In this document: positions 1-8,682 of the stretch, in pieces
Layout: each line of letters begins with the position of its first letter
Position numbering within the stretch: position 1 is the stretch's first letter
NCBI RefSeq assembly: GCF_000178955.2
Contig: NC_016631.1
Coordinates: 5,208,001 to 5,272,000, forward strand
Length of the DNA stretch: 64,000 nt
Direction: 5' to 3'
Source of the DNA: Granulicella mallensis MP5ACTX8
GTDB lineage: Bacteria > Acidobacteriota > Terriglobia > Terriglobales > Acidobacteriaceae
The notes under the pieces: model-generated
The model's database searches: none
What the model saw: the letters and a program-made list of their open reading frames with translations, nothing else
Told to the model about the DNA's origin: nothing
Translations under genes and position numbers: made by a program

Positions 1-1
1 G

Positions 2-3000
2 TCGCAAACGGTCGAGGTAAACGCCACCGCTCCGGAACTCATCACCGACAATCCCGATCGCGGCAACGTCATCGAGAGCGAGTTCGTGCAGAACACCCCG
101 CTCAATATCCGCAACCCGCTACAACTGGTGAACTTCGCGCAGGGCGTCACCGCCTACAGCTCCGACTCCGGCAACAATGACCAGAGCGAGGCCCTGACCA
201 ACACCTTCCGGATTAACGGCGGCAAGATCGCCACCACCGAGAGTCTGCTCGACGGCGCGGCCAACACCACGCTCTACGACTACAACGCCATCGCCGACGT
301 CCCGCAAGTCGACGCCATCCAGGAGTTCAAGGTCCTCACCACCGCCTACGCACCCGAGTGGGGCCGCACCAGCGGAGGCATCGTCACCTTCGCCACCAAG
401 TCCGGCACCAACCAACTCCACGGCAGCGCCTTTGAGTACCTGCGCAACAGCGCACTCGACGCCAACAGCTACAACTCCGACGCCGCAGGGCTAAAGAAAC
501 CACACTTCCAGCGCAACCAGTTCGGCTACGCACTCGGTGGCCCGGTCGTGCTGCCGCATCTCTACAACGGCACCAAGCGCACCTTCTTCTTCTCTACCTT
601 CGAAGGCCTGCGCCAAAGCCAGGCAGGCAGCTTCCTGGGCACCGTACCCACCATGCTTGAACGCAAGGGCGACTTCTCCCAGACGCGCGATGCGAACGGC
701 AACCCGATCGTGATCTACGATCCGCGCTCGACGATGCTCGACCCCACCGCGCCTGCCGGCACCACGCGCTACATCCGTACGCCCTTCCAGGGCAACGTCA
801 TCCCCACGCAGTATCTCGACTCAACCGGGCTCAACATCCTCGCGAACTACCCCATGCCGAACCAGCCAGGACAGGGGCTCAGCTCGGTCAACAACTACTT
901 TTCGAACGCGACCACGGCGAGCAACCAGAACGTCGTGAACCTGCGCATCGACCACCGCATCAACGATGCGCACTCCTTCTTCGCCCGCTTCGACTGGTTT
1001 CAGCGTGACAATATCAATCCCGACCCCTACGGCAATGGCCTCTCTTACGAGCCCGGTAATCAGCGGCTTCCCGGATACAACATCATGGGCGATCACACCT
1101 GGGTGTTGAGCCCGAACCTTGTCTTCGAGCACCACTTCGCCTATGCCCACCAGGAGTCAAACCGCGTGCCGGAGTCGCTCGGCTATAACCCGACCAAACT
1201 CGGCTTCAACGGCAATGTCGTCGCAGGCCTCACCGCGCTCAGCTTTCCTGAAGTTGCAGCGACCCGTATCAGCAGCATCGGCCCCGAGGGTGGGCTCGAG
1301 ACAGACTTCGGCACCGTCTACCAGTACGCAGCCTCGCTCGCGCAGTTGAAGGGCAAACACTCGCTCAAGTACGGATTCGACTTCCGCTACTTCCCTACGG
1401 GATTGAACATCGCGCAGGAGGTCACGGTGACAGCGAACAGCAACTTCACCGGCGGGCCGAACCCGCAGGCTGTCGGCGGCGATTCAGGCTCGGGTATCGC
1501 GGATCTTCTGCTCGGCACAGGCACCGTGAGCAGCGGCTACTCCCCGGGCTTCCACTATAGCCATCCGTACTATGCCTTCTACGCGCAGGACGACTATCAC
1601 CTCACACCGAAGCTGACCCTCACCTATGGTTTGCGCTACAACCTCGAGCTGCCCGATCAGGAGAGCAAGAATCAGTACGTCTTCCTCGATCTCAACTCCT
1701 CGTCACCACTCAACGCAAAGGTCTCCTCGCTGGGCAGCCTCACCGGAGGCCCCGGCTTCGTCGGCACAAACGGCCTGGGCTCGCGCCTGCAGACGACGCA
1801 GAAGCTGAACTTCGATCCGCGCCTGGGCTTTGCGTATCGCTGGAACGACCAGACGGTTGTGCGTGGTGGCTTCGGCATCTTCCATGCGCCGCCTGTGGAC
1901 CTTGCCAACTCCAGCGCGGGCTTTGCCGCCGTCACTACGTCGAATCCCGCACTGGCTAACGGCGTCGCGCCGCAGTTCAACCAGGCCAACCCCTTCCCCA
2001 ACGGCCTCACCCAGCCGACCGGCAACTCGCTCGGCCTCGACACGCTGCTCGGCCAGAACATCACGGGTGTTCCGCGCCAGCAGAAGATCAGCTACAGCGA
2101 GCAGTGGTCGTTCGATATTCAACGGCAGCTTCCCGGCAACTTCGTCGTTACGCTCGGCTACGTTGGTAACAATGGCCTGCACCTGTACTCGCCGGTCAAC
2201 TACAACCAGCTCCCCGATGCCGACCTCGCACTCGGCTCGCAGCTGCTCACTACCGTGCCGAATCCGTTCTACGGAGTCATCACGGATCCCACCTCGCTGC
2301 TCAGCGCGCCGACCGTGCAGTACGGCCAGTTGCTGCGTCCGCATCCGCAGTTTCAGAACATGACGGCAAGCTCGAGCGTTGGCCAGTCGTCCTATCACGC
2401 GCTACAGCTCTCGGTGGAACACCGCTTCTCGCAGGGACTCGCGCTGCTGTTCACCTACACCCACAGCAAGATGTTCGACGATGTGGGCGACTATCTCGTC
2501 ACCGCGCAGGCGCAGGACAACAACTGCATTCCCTGCGAACGCTCGATCTCCCAGCAGGACCTGCCTAACGTTATCCGTCTCAGCGGCCAGTACGAACTTC
2601 CCTTCGGACATGGCAAGCCGATGGTCAACCAAGGCTGGGCCAGCCAGGTCGTCGGCGGCTTTACGGTGGGCGCGTTCTTCACCTATGACGACGGCTCGCC
2701 GATCACCGTCAGCAGTCCTAACTTCTCCAACTCCTTCGGCGGCGGCACGTCGATGCGGCCCGACGTTACCGGTATATCGACGCATGTACCCGAAGGCCGC
2801 ACGATGAAGAACGGCAGCCTCTACTTCAACCCCGCCGCCTTTACGGCCACACCCTCGTTCCAGTTCGGCAATGCACCGCGGTACCTTGCCGATGTGCGTG
2901 CGCCGGGAACAAAGAACTTCGACATGCTCGCGGCCAAGAAGCTCTACTTCACGAAGCGCTACAGCCTCGACTTCCGCATGGAGTTCTTCAACGCCTTCAA

Positions 3001-3118
3001 TCGCGTCCAGTTTGCGGGACCGAACACAAGCATCGCGTCGTCTAGCTTCGGTCAGATCTTCCTGAGCCAGGCCAACACGCCGCGCGAGATCCAGGCAGGA
3101 CTTCGCCTGAGCTTCTAG
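2..3118 (+). CDS. TonB-dependent receptor, Oar-like, 5' end missing
   Basis: Outer-membrane TonB-dependent receptor of the large acidobacterial Oar-like type, which imports oligosaccharides or other large ligands. The frame is open from base 2, so the gene begins outside the window and its signal peptide and carboxypeptidase-regulatory-like domain are missing. What is visible is the plug region (QTVEV, then VNGGK/LDGAAN-type segments and IQEFKV near base 320, followed by GRTSGGIVTFATKSGTN, the usual plug-barrel junction of this family) and a long beta-barrel rich in alternating aromatic strands. The protein ends in LRLSF, a typical outer-membrane C-terminal aromatic residue. The ligand cannot be inferred. 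An 11-bp hairpin follows the stop. The family call is strong; the substrate is unknown. Confidence 0.93.
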   Translation, partial: SQTVEVNATAPELITDNPDRGNVIESEFVQNTPLNIRNPLQLVNFAQGVTAYSSDSGNNDQSEALTNTFRINGGKIATTESLLDGAANTTLYDYNAIADVPQVDAIQEFKVLTTAYAPEWGRTSGGIVTFATKSGTNQLHGSAFEYLRNSALDANSYNSDAAGLKKPHFQRNQFGYALGGPVVLPHLYNGTKRTFFFSTFEGLRQSQAGSFLGTVPTMLERKGDFSQTRDANGNPIVIYDPRSTMLDPTAPAGTTRYIRTPFQGNVIPTQYLDSTGLNILANYPMPNQPGQGLSSVNNYFSNATTASNQNVVNLRIDHRINDAHSFFARFDWFQRDNINPDPYGNGLSYEPGNQRLPGYNIMGDHTWVLSPNLVFEHHFAYAHQESNRVPESLGYNPTKLGFNGNVVAGLTALSFPEVAATRISSIGPEGGLETDFGTVYQYAASLAQLKGKHSLKYGFDFRYFPTGLNIAQEVTVTANSNFTGGPNPQAVGGDSGSGIADLLLGTGTVSSGYSPGFHYSHPYYAFYAQDDYHLTPKLTLTYGLRYNLELPDQESKNQYVFLDLNSSSPLNAKVSSLGSLTGGPGFVGTNGLGSRLQTTQKLNFDPRLGFAYRWNDQTVVRGGFGIFHAPPVDLANSSAGFAAVTTSNPALANGVAPQFNQANPFPNGLTQPTGNSLGLDTLLGQNITGVPRQQKISYSEQWSFDIQRQLPGNFVVTLGYVGNNGLHLYSPVNYNQLPDADLALGSQLLTTVPNPFYGVITDPTSLLSAPTVQYGQLLRPHPQFQNMTASSSVGQSSYHALQLSVEHRFSQGLALLFTYTHSKMFDDVGDYLVTAQAQDNNCIPCERSISQQDLPNVIRLSGQYELPFGHGKPMVNQGWASQVVGGFTVGAFFTYDDGSPITVSSPNFSNSFGGGTSMRPDVTGISTHVPEGRTMKNGSLYFNPAAFTATPSFQFGNAPRYLADVRAPGTKNFDMLAAKKLYFTKRYSLDFRMEFFNAFNRVQFAGPNTSIASSSFGQIFLSQANTPREIQAGLRLSF

Positions 3119-3126
3119 TGAAACGC

Positions 3127-3165
3127 AGCCGTCCGGCGCCGACACCCTTCGGCCGCCGGACGGCT
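3127..3165 (+). terminator. hairpin terminator after the TonB receptor
   Basis: Perfect 11-bp inverted repeat AGCCGTCCGGC (3127-3137) / GCCGGACGGCT (3155-3165), nine bases after the stop, followed by a pyrimidine-rich stretch (TACTTCTCTCC). It separates the receptor from the downstream phosphatase gene. Confidence 0.7.
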
Positions 3166-3266
3166 TACTTCTCTCCCAAAGCACCCGTACGAAAACTGCA
3201 CCTGCGCGCCGTGGCTGCGAGACTGCAGCTCCAACCGACAATCCCACAACCCCATAGAGGAACCCC

Positions 3267-4352
3267 ATGTTGAAACAAAGTATTCTTGCCCTCTTCTTCG
3301 CGGCCGCTACATTCGCGCACGCCGACATCACCCATCTCGATTGCACCCAGACCGGACCCGACGAGTACAAACTTAGCTACACGCTCACCGGCAACACCCA
3401 TGCGGTCGAGATCTTCGCCAGCACCGACGCCCAGCAACCCACCGGTGCTGCACTCCTCAAGACTAGTGAGTCTACCGTCACACTCCATGCAGGCAAGCCC
3501 GGCGAGCGCGTCTTCTTTTTTCTGAAAGCCAATAGCGGCGAGCAGCGCGAGGTCTCCATTCGCCACCTGCCTCTCGAAGGCACGCCGAACTTCCGCGACC
3601 TCGGCGGCTACGAGACGACCGACGACCGATTCGTGCGCTGGGGTCTGCTATACCGCTCGGGCGTGCTGACCTATCTCACGCCCGCCGATTATAGCTATCT
3701 CGGCCACGCGGGCATCCGCGTCATCTGCGACTTCCGCACACCCGAGGAAAACGCAGCCGCGCCCGAGACCTGGATCCCCAACGACACCGCCAAGCACATG
3801 GCCCTGCCTATCGGTACCGATGACAAGAACCACAACACCAATGCCGCGATGCAGCAGATGCTCGCCACCAACCCCACGCCCGCGCAGCTTCGCGATTGGA
3901 TGACGAAGACCTACGCGAACTTCGCCTTCTCAGCCGCCCCCGAGTATGCCAAAGTCTTCGCTGAGCTCAGGAACGAACGCCTCCCCCTGCTCTACCACTG
4001 CACCGCAGGCAAGGATCGCACCGGCGTCTTCAGCGCATTTGTTCTGCTCACCCTCGGCGTTCCCGAGCAGACCGTCCTCGACGACTATGCCCTGACCAAT
4101 CGCTATCTCAGCGAAGCCAATCCCGCCGCGATCAAGAAGATGACCGCAGCAAGCGGAAGCAGCGCCAGCTTCATGGCGAAGCTGACTCCCGAGCAGCAGA
4201 AGGCCATGATGGCAGCCGACCCTGAGTATCTTCGCGCCACGCTTCGCGCTATCGATGCAAAGTATGGCTCCTTCGATAACTATCGCCGCACAGAGCTGCA
4301 CGTCTCCGATGCGGATGTCCAGACGCTGCGTAAGCGTCTGTTAAGCAACTAG
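3267..4352 (+). CDS. secreted tyrosine-protein phosphatase (PtpB/LipA-like)
   Basis: Predicted exported protein phosphatase of the atypical tyrosine/serine phosphatase family (COG2365, to which Mycobacterium PtpB and Listeria LipA belong). Residues 1-19 form a signal peptide ending in AHA. Residues 20-100 form a beta-rich N-terminal domain. The catalytic domain begins at GTPNFRDLGGY (about 105-115), carries RWGLLYRSG, and has the P-loop HCTAGKDRTG at 244-253 with nucleophile C245. The K and D inside the P-loop match the subgroup able to act on phosphoinositides as well as phosphotyrosine (family knowledge, not shown here). The start has a GAGGAA ribosome site 8-10 bases upstream. It is monocistronic, with terminators on both sides. 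Function in the periplasm is inferred from the signal peptide. Confidence 0.88.
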   Translation: MLKQSILALFFAAATFAHADITHLDCTQTGPDEYKLSYTLTGNTHAVEIFASTDAQQPTGAALLKTSESTVTLHAGKPGERVFFFLKANSGEQREVSIRHLPLEGTPNFRDLGGYETTDDRFVRWGLLYRSGVLTYLTPADYSYLGHAGIRVICDFRTPEENAAAPETWIPNDTAKHMALPIGTDDKNHNTNAAMQQMLATNPTPAQLRDWMTKTYANFAFSAAPEYAKVFAELRNERLPLLYHCTAGKDRTGVFSAFVLLTLGVPEQTVLDDYALTNRYLSEANPAAIKKMTAASGSSASFMAKLTPEQQKAMMAADPEYLRATLRAIDAKYGSFDNYRRTELHVSDADVQTLRKRLLSN

Positions 4353-4373
4353 CCGCTGTCCCAATCCCTGTAA

Positions 4374-4421
4374 AGACAAGCCGATGAATCGCCTTTCCAG
4401 AGGCGGTTCATCGGCTTGTCT
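4374..4421 (+). terminator. 20-bp hairpin after the phosphatase gene
   Basis: Left arm 4374-4393 and right arm 4402-4421 pair over 20 positions with one G-U pair and an 8-base loop. It lies 21 bases after the stop codon. There is no long T-tract, so termination efficiency is uncertain. The rest of the gap up to 4607 holds no gene that I can support. Confidence 0.65.
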
Positions 4422-4607
4422 CTGGCTGTGGCGAGACGAGTAACTTCCACGTGACGCCAAGTGGGAGCCACGAATATAGCGATGAGCAGAAGGAGTACGA
4501 AAGTGTTCGACATCGACCTTCTGTTACCTGAGATACTGTGATGCCATGTCTATCGCTTGAACCGCTTGGCTTCGGATGTACGATAAGTTGCACGCATAAG
4601 GACCGGA

Positions 4608-6572
4608 ATGCCGATCAAGGCTTACTACAACGAACCCATATCTAGCTTCTTAAAGGATGACGCTAACCGCATCCTCGGTATTCTGACGGCGGAACATCAT
4701 CATGCCTTGGAGGAACAACAACGTTGGGCTTGGCTGCAACAAATTTCGATCCTCGAAGCTGCCCTCACCGACCAACAGGATGGAAGAATCTTTCTAGAGT
4801 TCTACATTCCAAGAATGGGCAAGCGCGCAGATGCTTTGTTGATAGCGAAAAACATCGTTTTCGTGATCGAGTTCAAAGCAGGAGCAAGCGAACATACGTC
4901 AACAGCCTTTGATCAAGTGGAAGATTACGCTCTCGATCTAAAAAACTTTCACGAAGGCAGCCATCGTGTTCCAATCGTTCCGGTACTTGTCTCAACCAAT
5001 GCTGAATCTCGCCCCATATCTGAACTCAAATTTGCCGATGACCTCGTCGCTTCACCTGTCGGGACAAACAAGGCCGATTTAAGTTCTCTCATTCATAAGA
5101 TTTGTGCTGAGTACATCTTTCCAACGCTTGATATTGACGTGTGGATGGCTAAGGGCTACAGGCCAACACCAACTATCGTTGAGGCAGCAGAGATCCTCTA
5201 TCGCACCCATAGTGTGACTGACATCTCGCGATCGGATGCTGGCGCGAAGAATCTGCAGGAGACGAGTGCCAGTGTCAGCAAAATTATTGATCAAGCTCGT
5301 CAGAACCGTACTAAATCCATTTGTTTCGTGACTGGCGTCCCCGGCTCGGGCAAGACGCTAGCCGGATTGAATATCGCAACACGGCGCTCAGACGAACATC
5401 GTGACGAGCACGCCGTTTTTCTGTCTGGCAATGGCCCACTTGTTGATGTTCTTCGAGAGGCACTTATACGTGACAGAGCTACGCGTGAGCATATTCCGAA
5501 AAAGACAGCAGAACGCGAGGTACGCAGCTTTATCCAAAATATTCATCACTTTCGAGATGATTACGTTGGCAATAATGATATCCCCGTTGAAAAGGTCGTT
5601 GTCTTCGACGAAGCGCAACGAGCGTGGACCCGCAAACAGGCGGCCAGTTTCATGCAGAGAAAGCGAGGACAGGCTGATTTCAATATGTCAGAGCCGGAGT
5701 TCCTCATCAGTGTTATGGATCGACATCCAGACTGGTGTGCCGTCGTGTGCCTTGTTGGAGGCGGTCAGGAGATCAATATAGGAGAGGCTGGCATATCAGA
5801 GTGGATCAGTGCAATTGAAACCCTATTTCCCACTTGGGAGGTCCATGTCTCGCCGCGTATAGCGCTTCCAGAGTACGGTTCCCCAATAGAGATAGAGAAG
5901 TTTCTTGCGTCGCCACGAGTTCGCGTAGACGAACACCTTCATCTTGCCGTTTCGATGCGGTCGTTCCGAGCAGAAGCGCTGTCAGATTTGGTCGGTCACA
6001 TCATAGATAATGAGCCAGAATCTGCGAGAGCCGCATTCAAACGTATAGAGACGGTCTATCCCATCTACTTGACCAGGAATCTCGATGTCGCAAAAACTTG
6101 GTTGCGGAGTCAGGCCCGAGGGACGGAACGCTTCGGACTAGTTGCATCCTCAGGGGCCCAACGTCTCCGGCCCGAAGGGATACACATAAAAACAGAGATT
6201 GAGCCGGCAAATTGGTTTTTGAATGGCAGCACAGATGTCCGATCCTCGTATTACCTAGAGGATGTGGCAAGCGAGTTTGCGGTCCAGGGTCTTGAATTAG
6301 ATTGGGTTGGTGTGTGCTGGGATGGAGACTTCCACCACAAGAATGAAACCTGGGTCTGTCAGAACTTCAAAGGTACAAAATGGCAATCCGTTAATGACGA
6401 GTCCAGGCGACTTTACCTAAAGAATGCTTATCGCGTGGTTTTGACGAGAGCTCGGCAGGGGATGATCCTTTTTATTCCAAAAGGCGATATATCTGACCCC
6501 ACGCGCCCTCCGTCTTTTTACGACGGTACATTTGATTATCTTCGTTCGTGTGGGATTAACACCCTCGATTAA
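4608..6572 (+). CDS. PD-(D/E)XK nuclease plus DUF2075/Schlafen-like helicase
   Basis: A 654-residue cytoplasmic protein combining a nuclease-like N-terminus with an SF1-like ATPase. Residues about 55-130 show a PD-(D/E)XK pattern: D75 in KRADALL, then E88-F-K90 in VFVIEFKAG. The ATPase has Walker A GVPGSGKT (243-250), Walker B VVVFDEAQ (D334, E335), a LVGGGQEIN motif, AVQGLELDWVGV, and the motif-VI-like YRVVLTRARQG near the C-terminus. This order matches proteins named DUF2075 or Schlafen group 3-like DNA/RNA helicase. Base composition and codon use are visibly more AT-rich than in the neighbours, and the gene stands alone between hairpins, which suggests horizontal transfer. The start has AAGGA five bases upstream. 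A role in phage defence or nucleic-acid processing is inference. Confidence 0.82.
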   Translation: MPIKAYYNEPISSFLKDDANRILGILTAEHHHALEEQQRWAWLQQISILEAALTDQQDGRIFLEFYIPRMGKRADALLIAKNIVFVIEFKAGASEHTSTAFDQVEDYALDLKNFHEGSHRVPIVPVLVSTNAESRPISELKFADDLVASPVGTNKADLSSLIHKICAEYIFPTLDIDVWMAKGYRPTPTIVEAAEILYRTHSVTDISRSDAGAKNLQETSASVSKIIDQARQNRTKSICFVTGVPGSGKTLAGLNIATRRSDEHRDEHAVFLSGNGPLVDVLREALIRDRATREHIPKKTAEREVRSFIQNIHHFRDDYVGNNDIPVEKVVVFDEAQRAWTRKQAASFMQRKRGQADFNMSEPEFLISVMDRHPDWCAVVCLVGGGQEINIGEAGISEWISAIETLFPTWEVHVSPRIALPEYGSPIEIEKFLASPRVRVDEHLHLAVSMRSFRAEALSDLVGHIIDNEPESARAAFKRIETVYPIYLTRNLDVAKTWLRSQARGTERFGLVASSGAQRLRPEGIHIKTEIEPANWFLNGSTDVRSSYYLEDVASEFAVQGLELDWVGVCWDGDFHHKNETWVCQNFKGTKWQSVNDESRRLYLKNAYRVVLTRARQGMILFIPKGDISDPTRPPSFYDGTFDYLRSCGINTLD

Positions 6573-6710
6573 ACGACAATTTCCCATAGAACCGTTCTAT
6601 CTGTAAACAACAATGGATAGATAGTGGCGAAGACAGAGCATTTACACCAAACATCATGCCTTCATTTACTCTTTTGTGAAGGCAGAGCAATATTAGGTTC
6701 CTATAGAAAC

Positions 6711-6748
6711 GATGCGCAAAAGCCCGCAACCAGGGGCTTTTGCGCATC
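6711..6748. terminator. 15-bp palindromic terminator between convergent genes
   Basis: Perfect inverted repeat GATGCGCAAAAGCCC (6711-6725) / GGGCTTTTGCGCATC (6734-6748) with an 8-base loop. It lies between the helicase gene (plus) and the GH79 gene (minus), so it probably serves both. The rest of 6573-6836 contains no supportable gene. Confidence 0.7.
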
Positions 6749-6836
6749 TGAGCCAAAGGCCGTAAAGCTAGCCAAACGGTTCGGTTTCTGCTGGACTATC
6801 AAATTGCTAAGTGTCGAGTTTATATGCCGATATCAC

Positions 6837-8318
6837 CTAGTAGAAGTGAACAATCGCCGCCTGAGCTGCCGGCAGTGTAAACGTGTATGTACCATTCGTC
6901 AGAGTTGCTGGCGAACCGTACCCTCCCGTCCACGTTCCGTCCGAGTTCATCGGTGCGCCACCGAACGTGATACCGCTTAGTGCGGTCACATCGTTGTTCG
7001 CCTGCTTCAGCACAATCACCTGGGCATGCGTGAAGCTGCCGCCAGGAGTAATGGTCGCCGTCACGTTGACCGCTCCCGAGCCGAACGTCTTGTTGATGAC
7101 GTGAACCGTCTCTCCGCCGTTGGTCTCCAGCAGTCCATAGGCAGATACATTGGCATTGCTCGGGTTCGACACCGTCGTACTTACCGGCTGGCCCTGGCTA
7201 CCGTAGTGAAATGCCCACAGGCCGTATCCCGGAGGCTCCAGCGTATAGGACGACGCCACGCCTACCGGTGAGATCGCGTTATACGATCCAGCATTCGATC
7301 CGATCGGCCCTGTGTGCAGGTTCATCCCCGAAAGATTCGTGTTGTAGGCCATGTAGCAGAAGTAGTCCAGCGCCCATAGCGTCGCAGCATAGGAGTTTGT
7401 CACGCCATTGTTCGAACCGCCGAACGCACTGTTCGTCTCTTCAATGCGGACCTTGTAGCCGTTATTGCTCGCATTGTCGTTAAACGAGTTGTAGAAGCTC
7501 TGATACTGCGAGTCCAGTGAGGCCGCCAGCAGCTTCGCATCGCCGGCGCCGACCGATCCAAAGCTCGCGGCATTGCCCGCTGGATAGTAGTGGGTTGTAA
7601 CGTCCCCAATCGTGCTCTTCAGCGAGCCCTGGTACGTAGCATCGTTGATAAAGTCCGTGGAGAACGTGCAGCAACCTGCTGTCGAGGGTCCCGTGGAGAG
7701 AATGCCGCTGTTGATCTGTCGGAAGGCGCTGCTGAACCCGTCATACCGCGACTGCCATGTCGACTGCGAGATAGAGCTGCCGGAGACATCTTCACTGTTG
7801 TCCGGTTCATTGCCTACTTCAATGTTCGTGGGATAGCTGTAGCTATGCGCCACATGCTGGTCGTTATAAAGTCCGGACACATACGACACGCTTGTGCTCT
7901 GGTCGTAGAACAGTTTTACCGGCACCGTCCATATCAGGTCCGCTCCGATCAGGTTCACAAACGCATCTACATTCGCACCGTCCTGCGCCGAGGCATAAGG
8001 CTGCCGCTCCGAGGAGTTTCCGCCGATGCGAATATTGCCCACGCCGATCTTTTGCACCATCGCGCTGTAAGCCGTCGCGTTTCCGCTCAGCCACGCCGCC
8101 CCGTTGTTATTGCCGGCTTCAATCGAGCTCATCTCCAGCGACAGCCCTAAAAAGTCGTTCGGGATCGCACGCCGAAGCTGTGTCGAATCCAGGTTGATCG
8201 AGATACTGGCCGAGCTCTGCCCAAACAGCGGCGCGGCAAGCAATATTGCTACTGCGATAAGGCCGCCATAGCATGCGCGGGACATCCTACTTAAAACCCA
8301 CAAACTCTTCTTCTGCAT
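6837..8318 (-). CDS. GH79 beta-glucuronidase-like glycosidase, secreted
   Basis: A 493-residue exported glycoside hydrolase of family 79 (heparanase/beta-glucuronidase clan GH-A). The start at 8318 is chosen because GGAG lies six bases upstream and it leads straight into a signal peptide (hydrophobic run ending LFGQ); a longer frame reaches 8360 without such a site. The acid/base motif VGNEPDN places the glutamate at residue 171, and the nucleophile motif RIEETNS lies at 291-297; the spacing closely resembles the Acidobacterium capsulatum GH79 glucuronidase. A C-terminal all-beta domain (HVINKTFGSGAVNVTAT and onward) fits the GH79 C-terminal domain. It probably removes glucuronic acid from arabinogalactan or similar plant polymers. 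The exact substrate is inference. Confidence 0.85.
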   Translation of the reverse strand: MQKKSLWVLSRMSRACYGGLIAVAILLAAPLFGQSSASISINLDSTQLRRAIPNDFLGLSLEMSSIEAGNNNGAAWLSGNATAYSAMVQKIGVGNIRIGGNSSERQPYASAQDGANVDAFVNLIGADLIWTVPVKLFYDQSTSVSYVSGLYNDQHVAHSYSYPTNIEVGNEPDNSEDVSGSSISQSTWQSRYDGFSSAFRQINSGILSTGPSTAGCCTFSTDFINDATYQGSLKSTIGDVTTHYYPAGNAASFGSVGAGDAKLLAASLDSQYQSFYNSFNDNASNNGYKVRIEETNSAFGGSNNGVTNSYAATLWALDYFCYMAYNTNLSGMNLHTGPIGSNAGSYNAISPVGVASSYTLEPPGYGLWAFHYGSQGQPVSTTVSNPSNANVSAYGLLETNGGETVHVINKTFGSGAVNVTATITPGGSFTHAQVIVLKQANNDVTALSGITFGGAPMNSDGTWTGGYGSPATLTNGTYTFTLPAAQAAIVHFY

Positions 8319-8682
8319 AAAAGACTCCAGGATGGGCAAATTTGTTCGCAGTTCAGTCAATTGGGTTTACAGAGATATAGACATGACCAAACCTTGAGCG
8401 CGAGCATCCTAGCCCTCTAGAAAAGCGGTTGTCTAGATATTTTTCGAAGAATCTCAAATATTCTTTTGTTGAGTCCAGGAGAGTCTTCTCATTTTTGTGA
8501 CGTCAGTGCCTTCGGTTTGTATCCGATTCAGGTCGCTGCCAGTAGAGACTCAGGAGGTACACAGGTCACAAGCATGAGTCTCACGCTGCAGGAAGGGCCC
8601 GTTAAAATCAGAAGGGGCAAGGACAGGAAACCAATCGCTGGCTTCCTGCCCCTGCCCTTCAGATATCTTCGATCCGTTCAGG
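8319..8682. other. intergenic region with 5' region of GH79 and a hairpin
   Basis: 364 bases between two minus-strand genes. It contains the leader of the GH79 gene and, at 8612-8659, an imperfect inverted repeat (AAGGGGCAAGGACAGGAA against TTCCTGCCCCTGCCCTT) that would terminate the upstream minus-strand gene, reading into CTGATTTT. The middle part (8400-8470) is AT-rich with no gene. No convincing promoter could be assigned by eye. Confidence 0.5.

Noticed and set aside
2402-3370. Long minus-strand frame under the first TonB receptor
   Set aside because: It is a high-GC shadow of the receptor, without a family match and reaching into the phosphatase gene.
6771-6787. CCAAACGGTTCGGTTTC, resembling the TetR operator
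   Set aside because: Only one half matches ACCGAAC-n-GTTCGGT, and the position is in the 3' gap between two convergent genes, far from a promoter.
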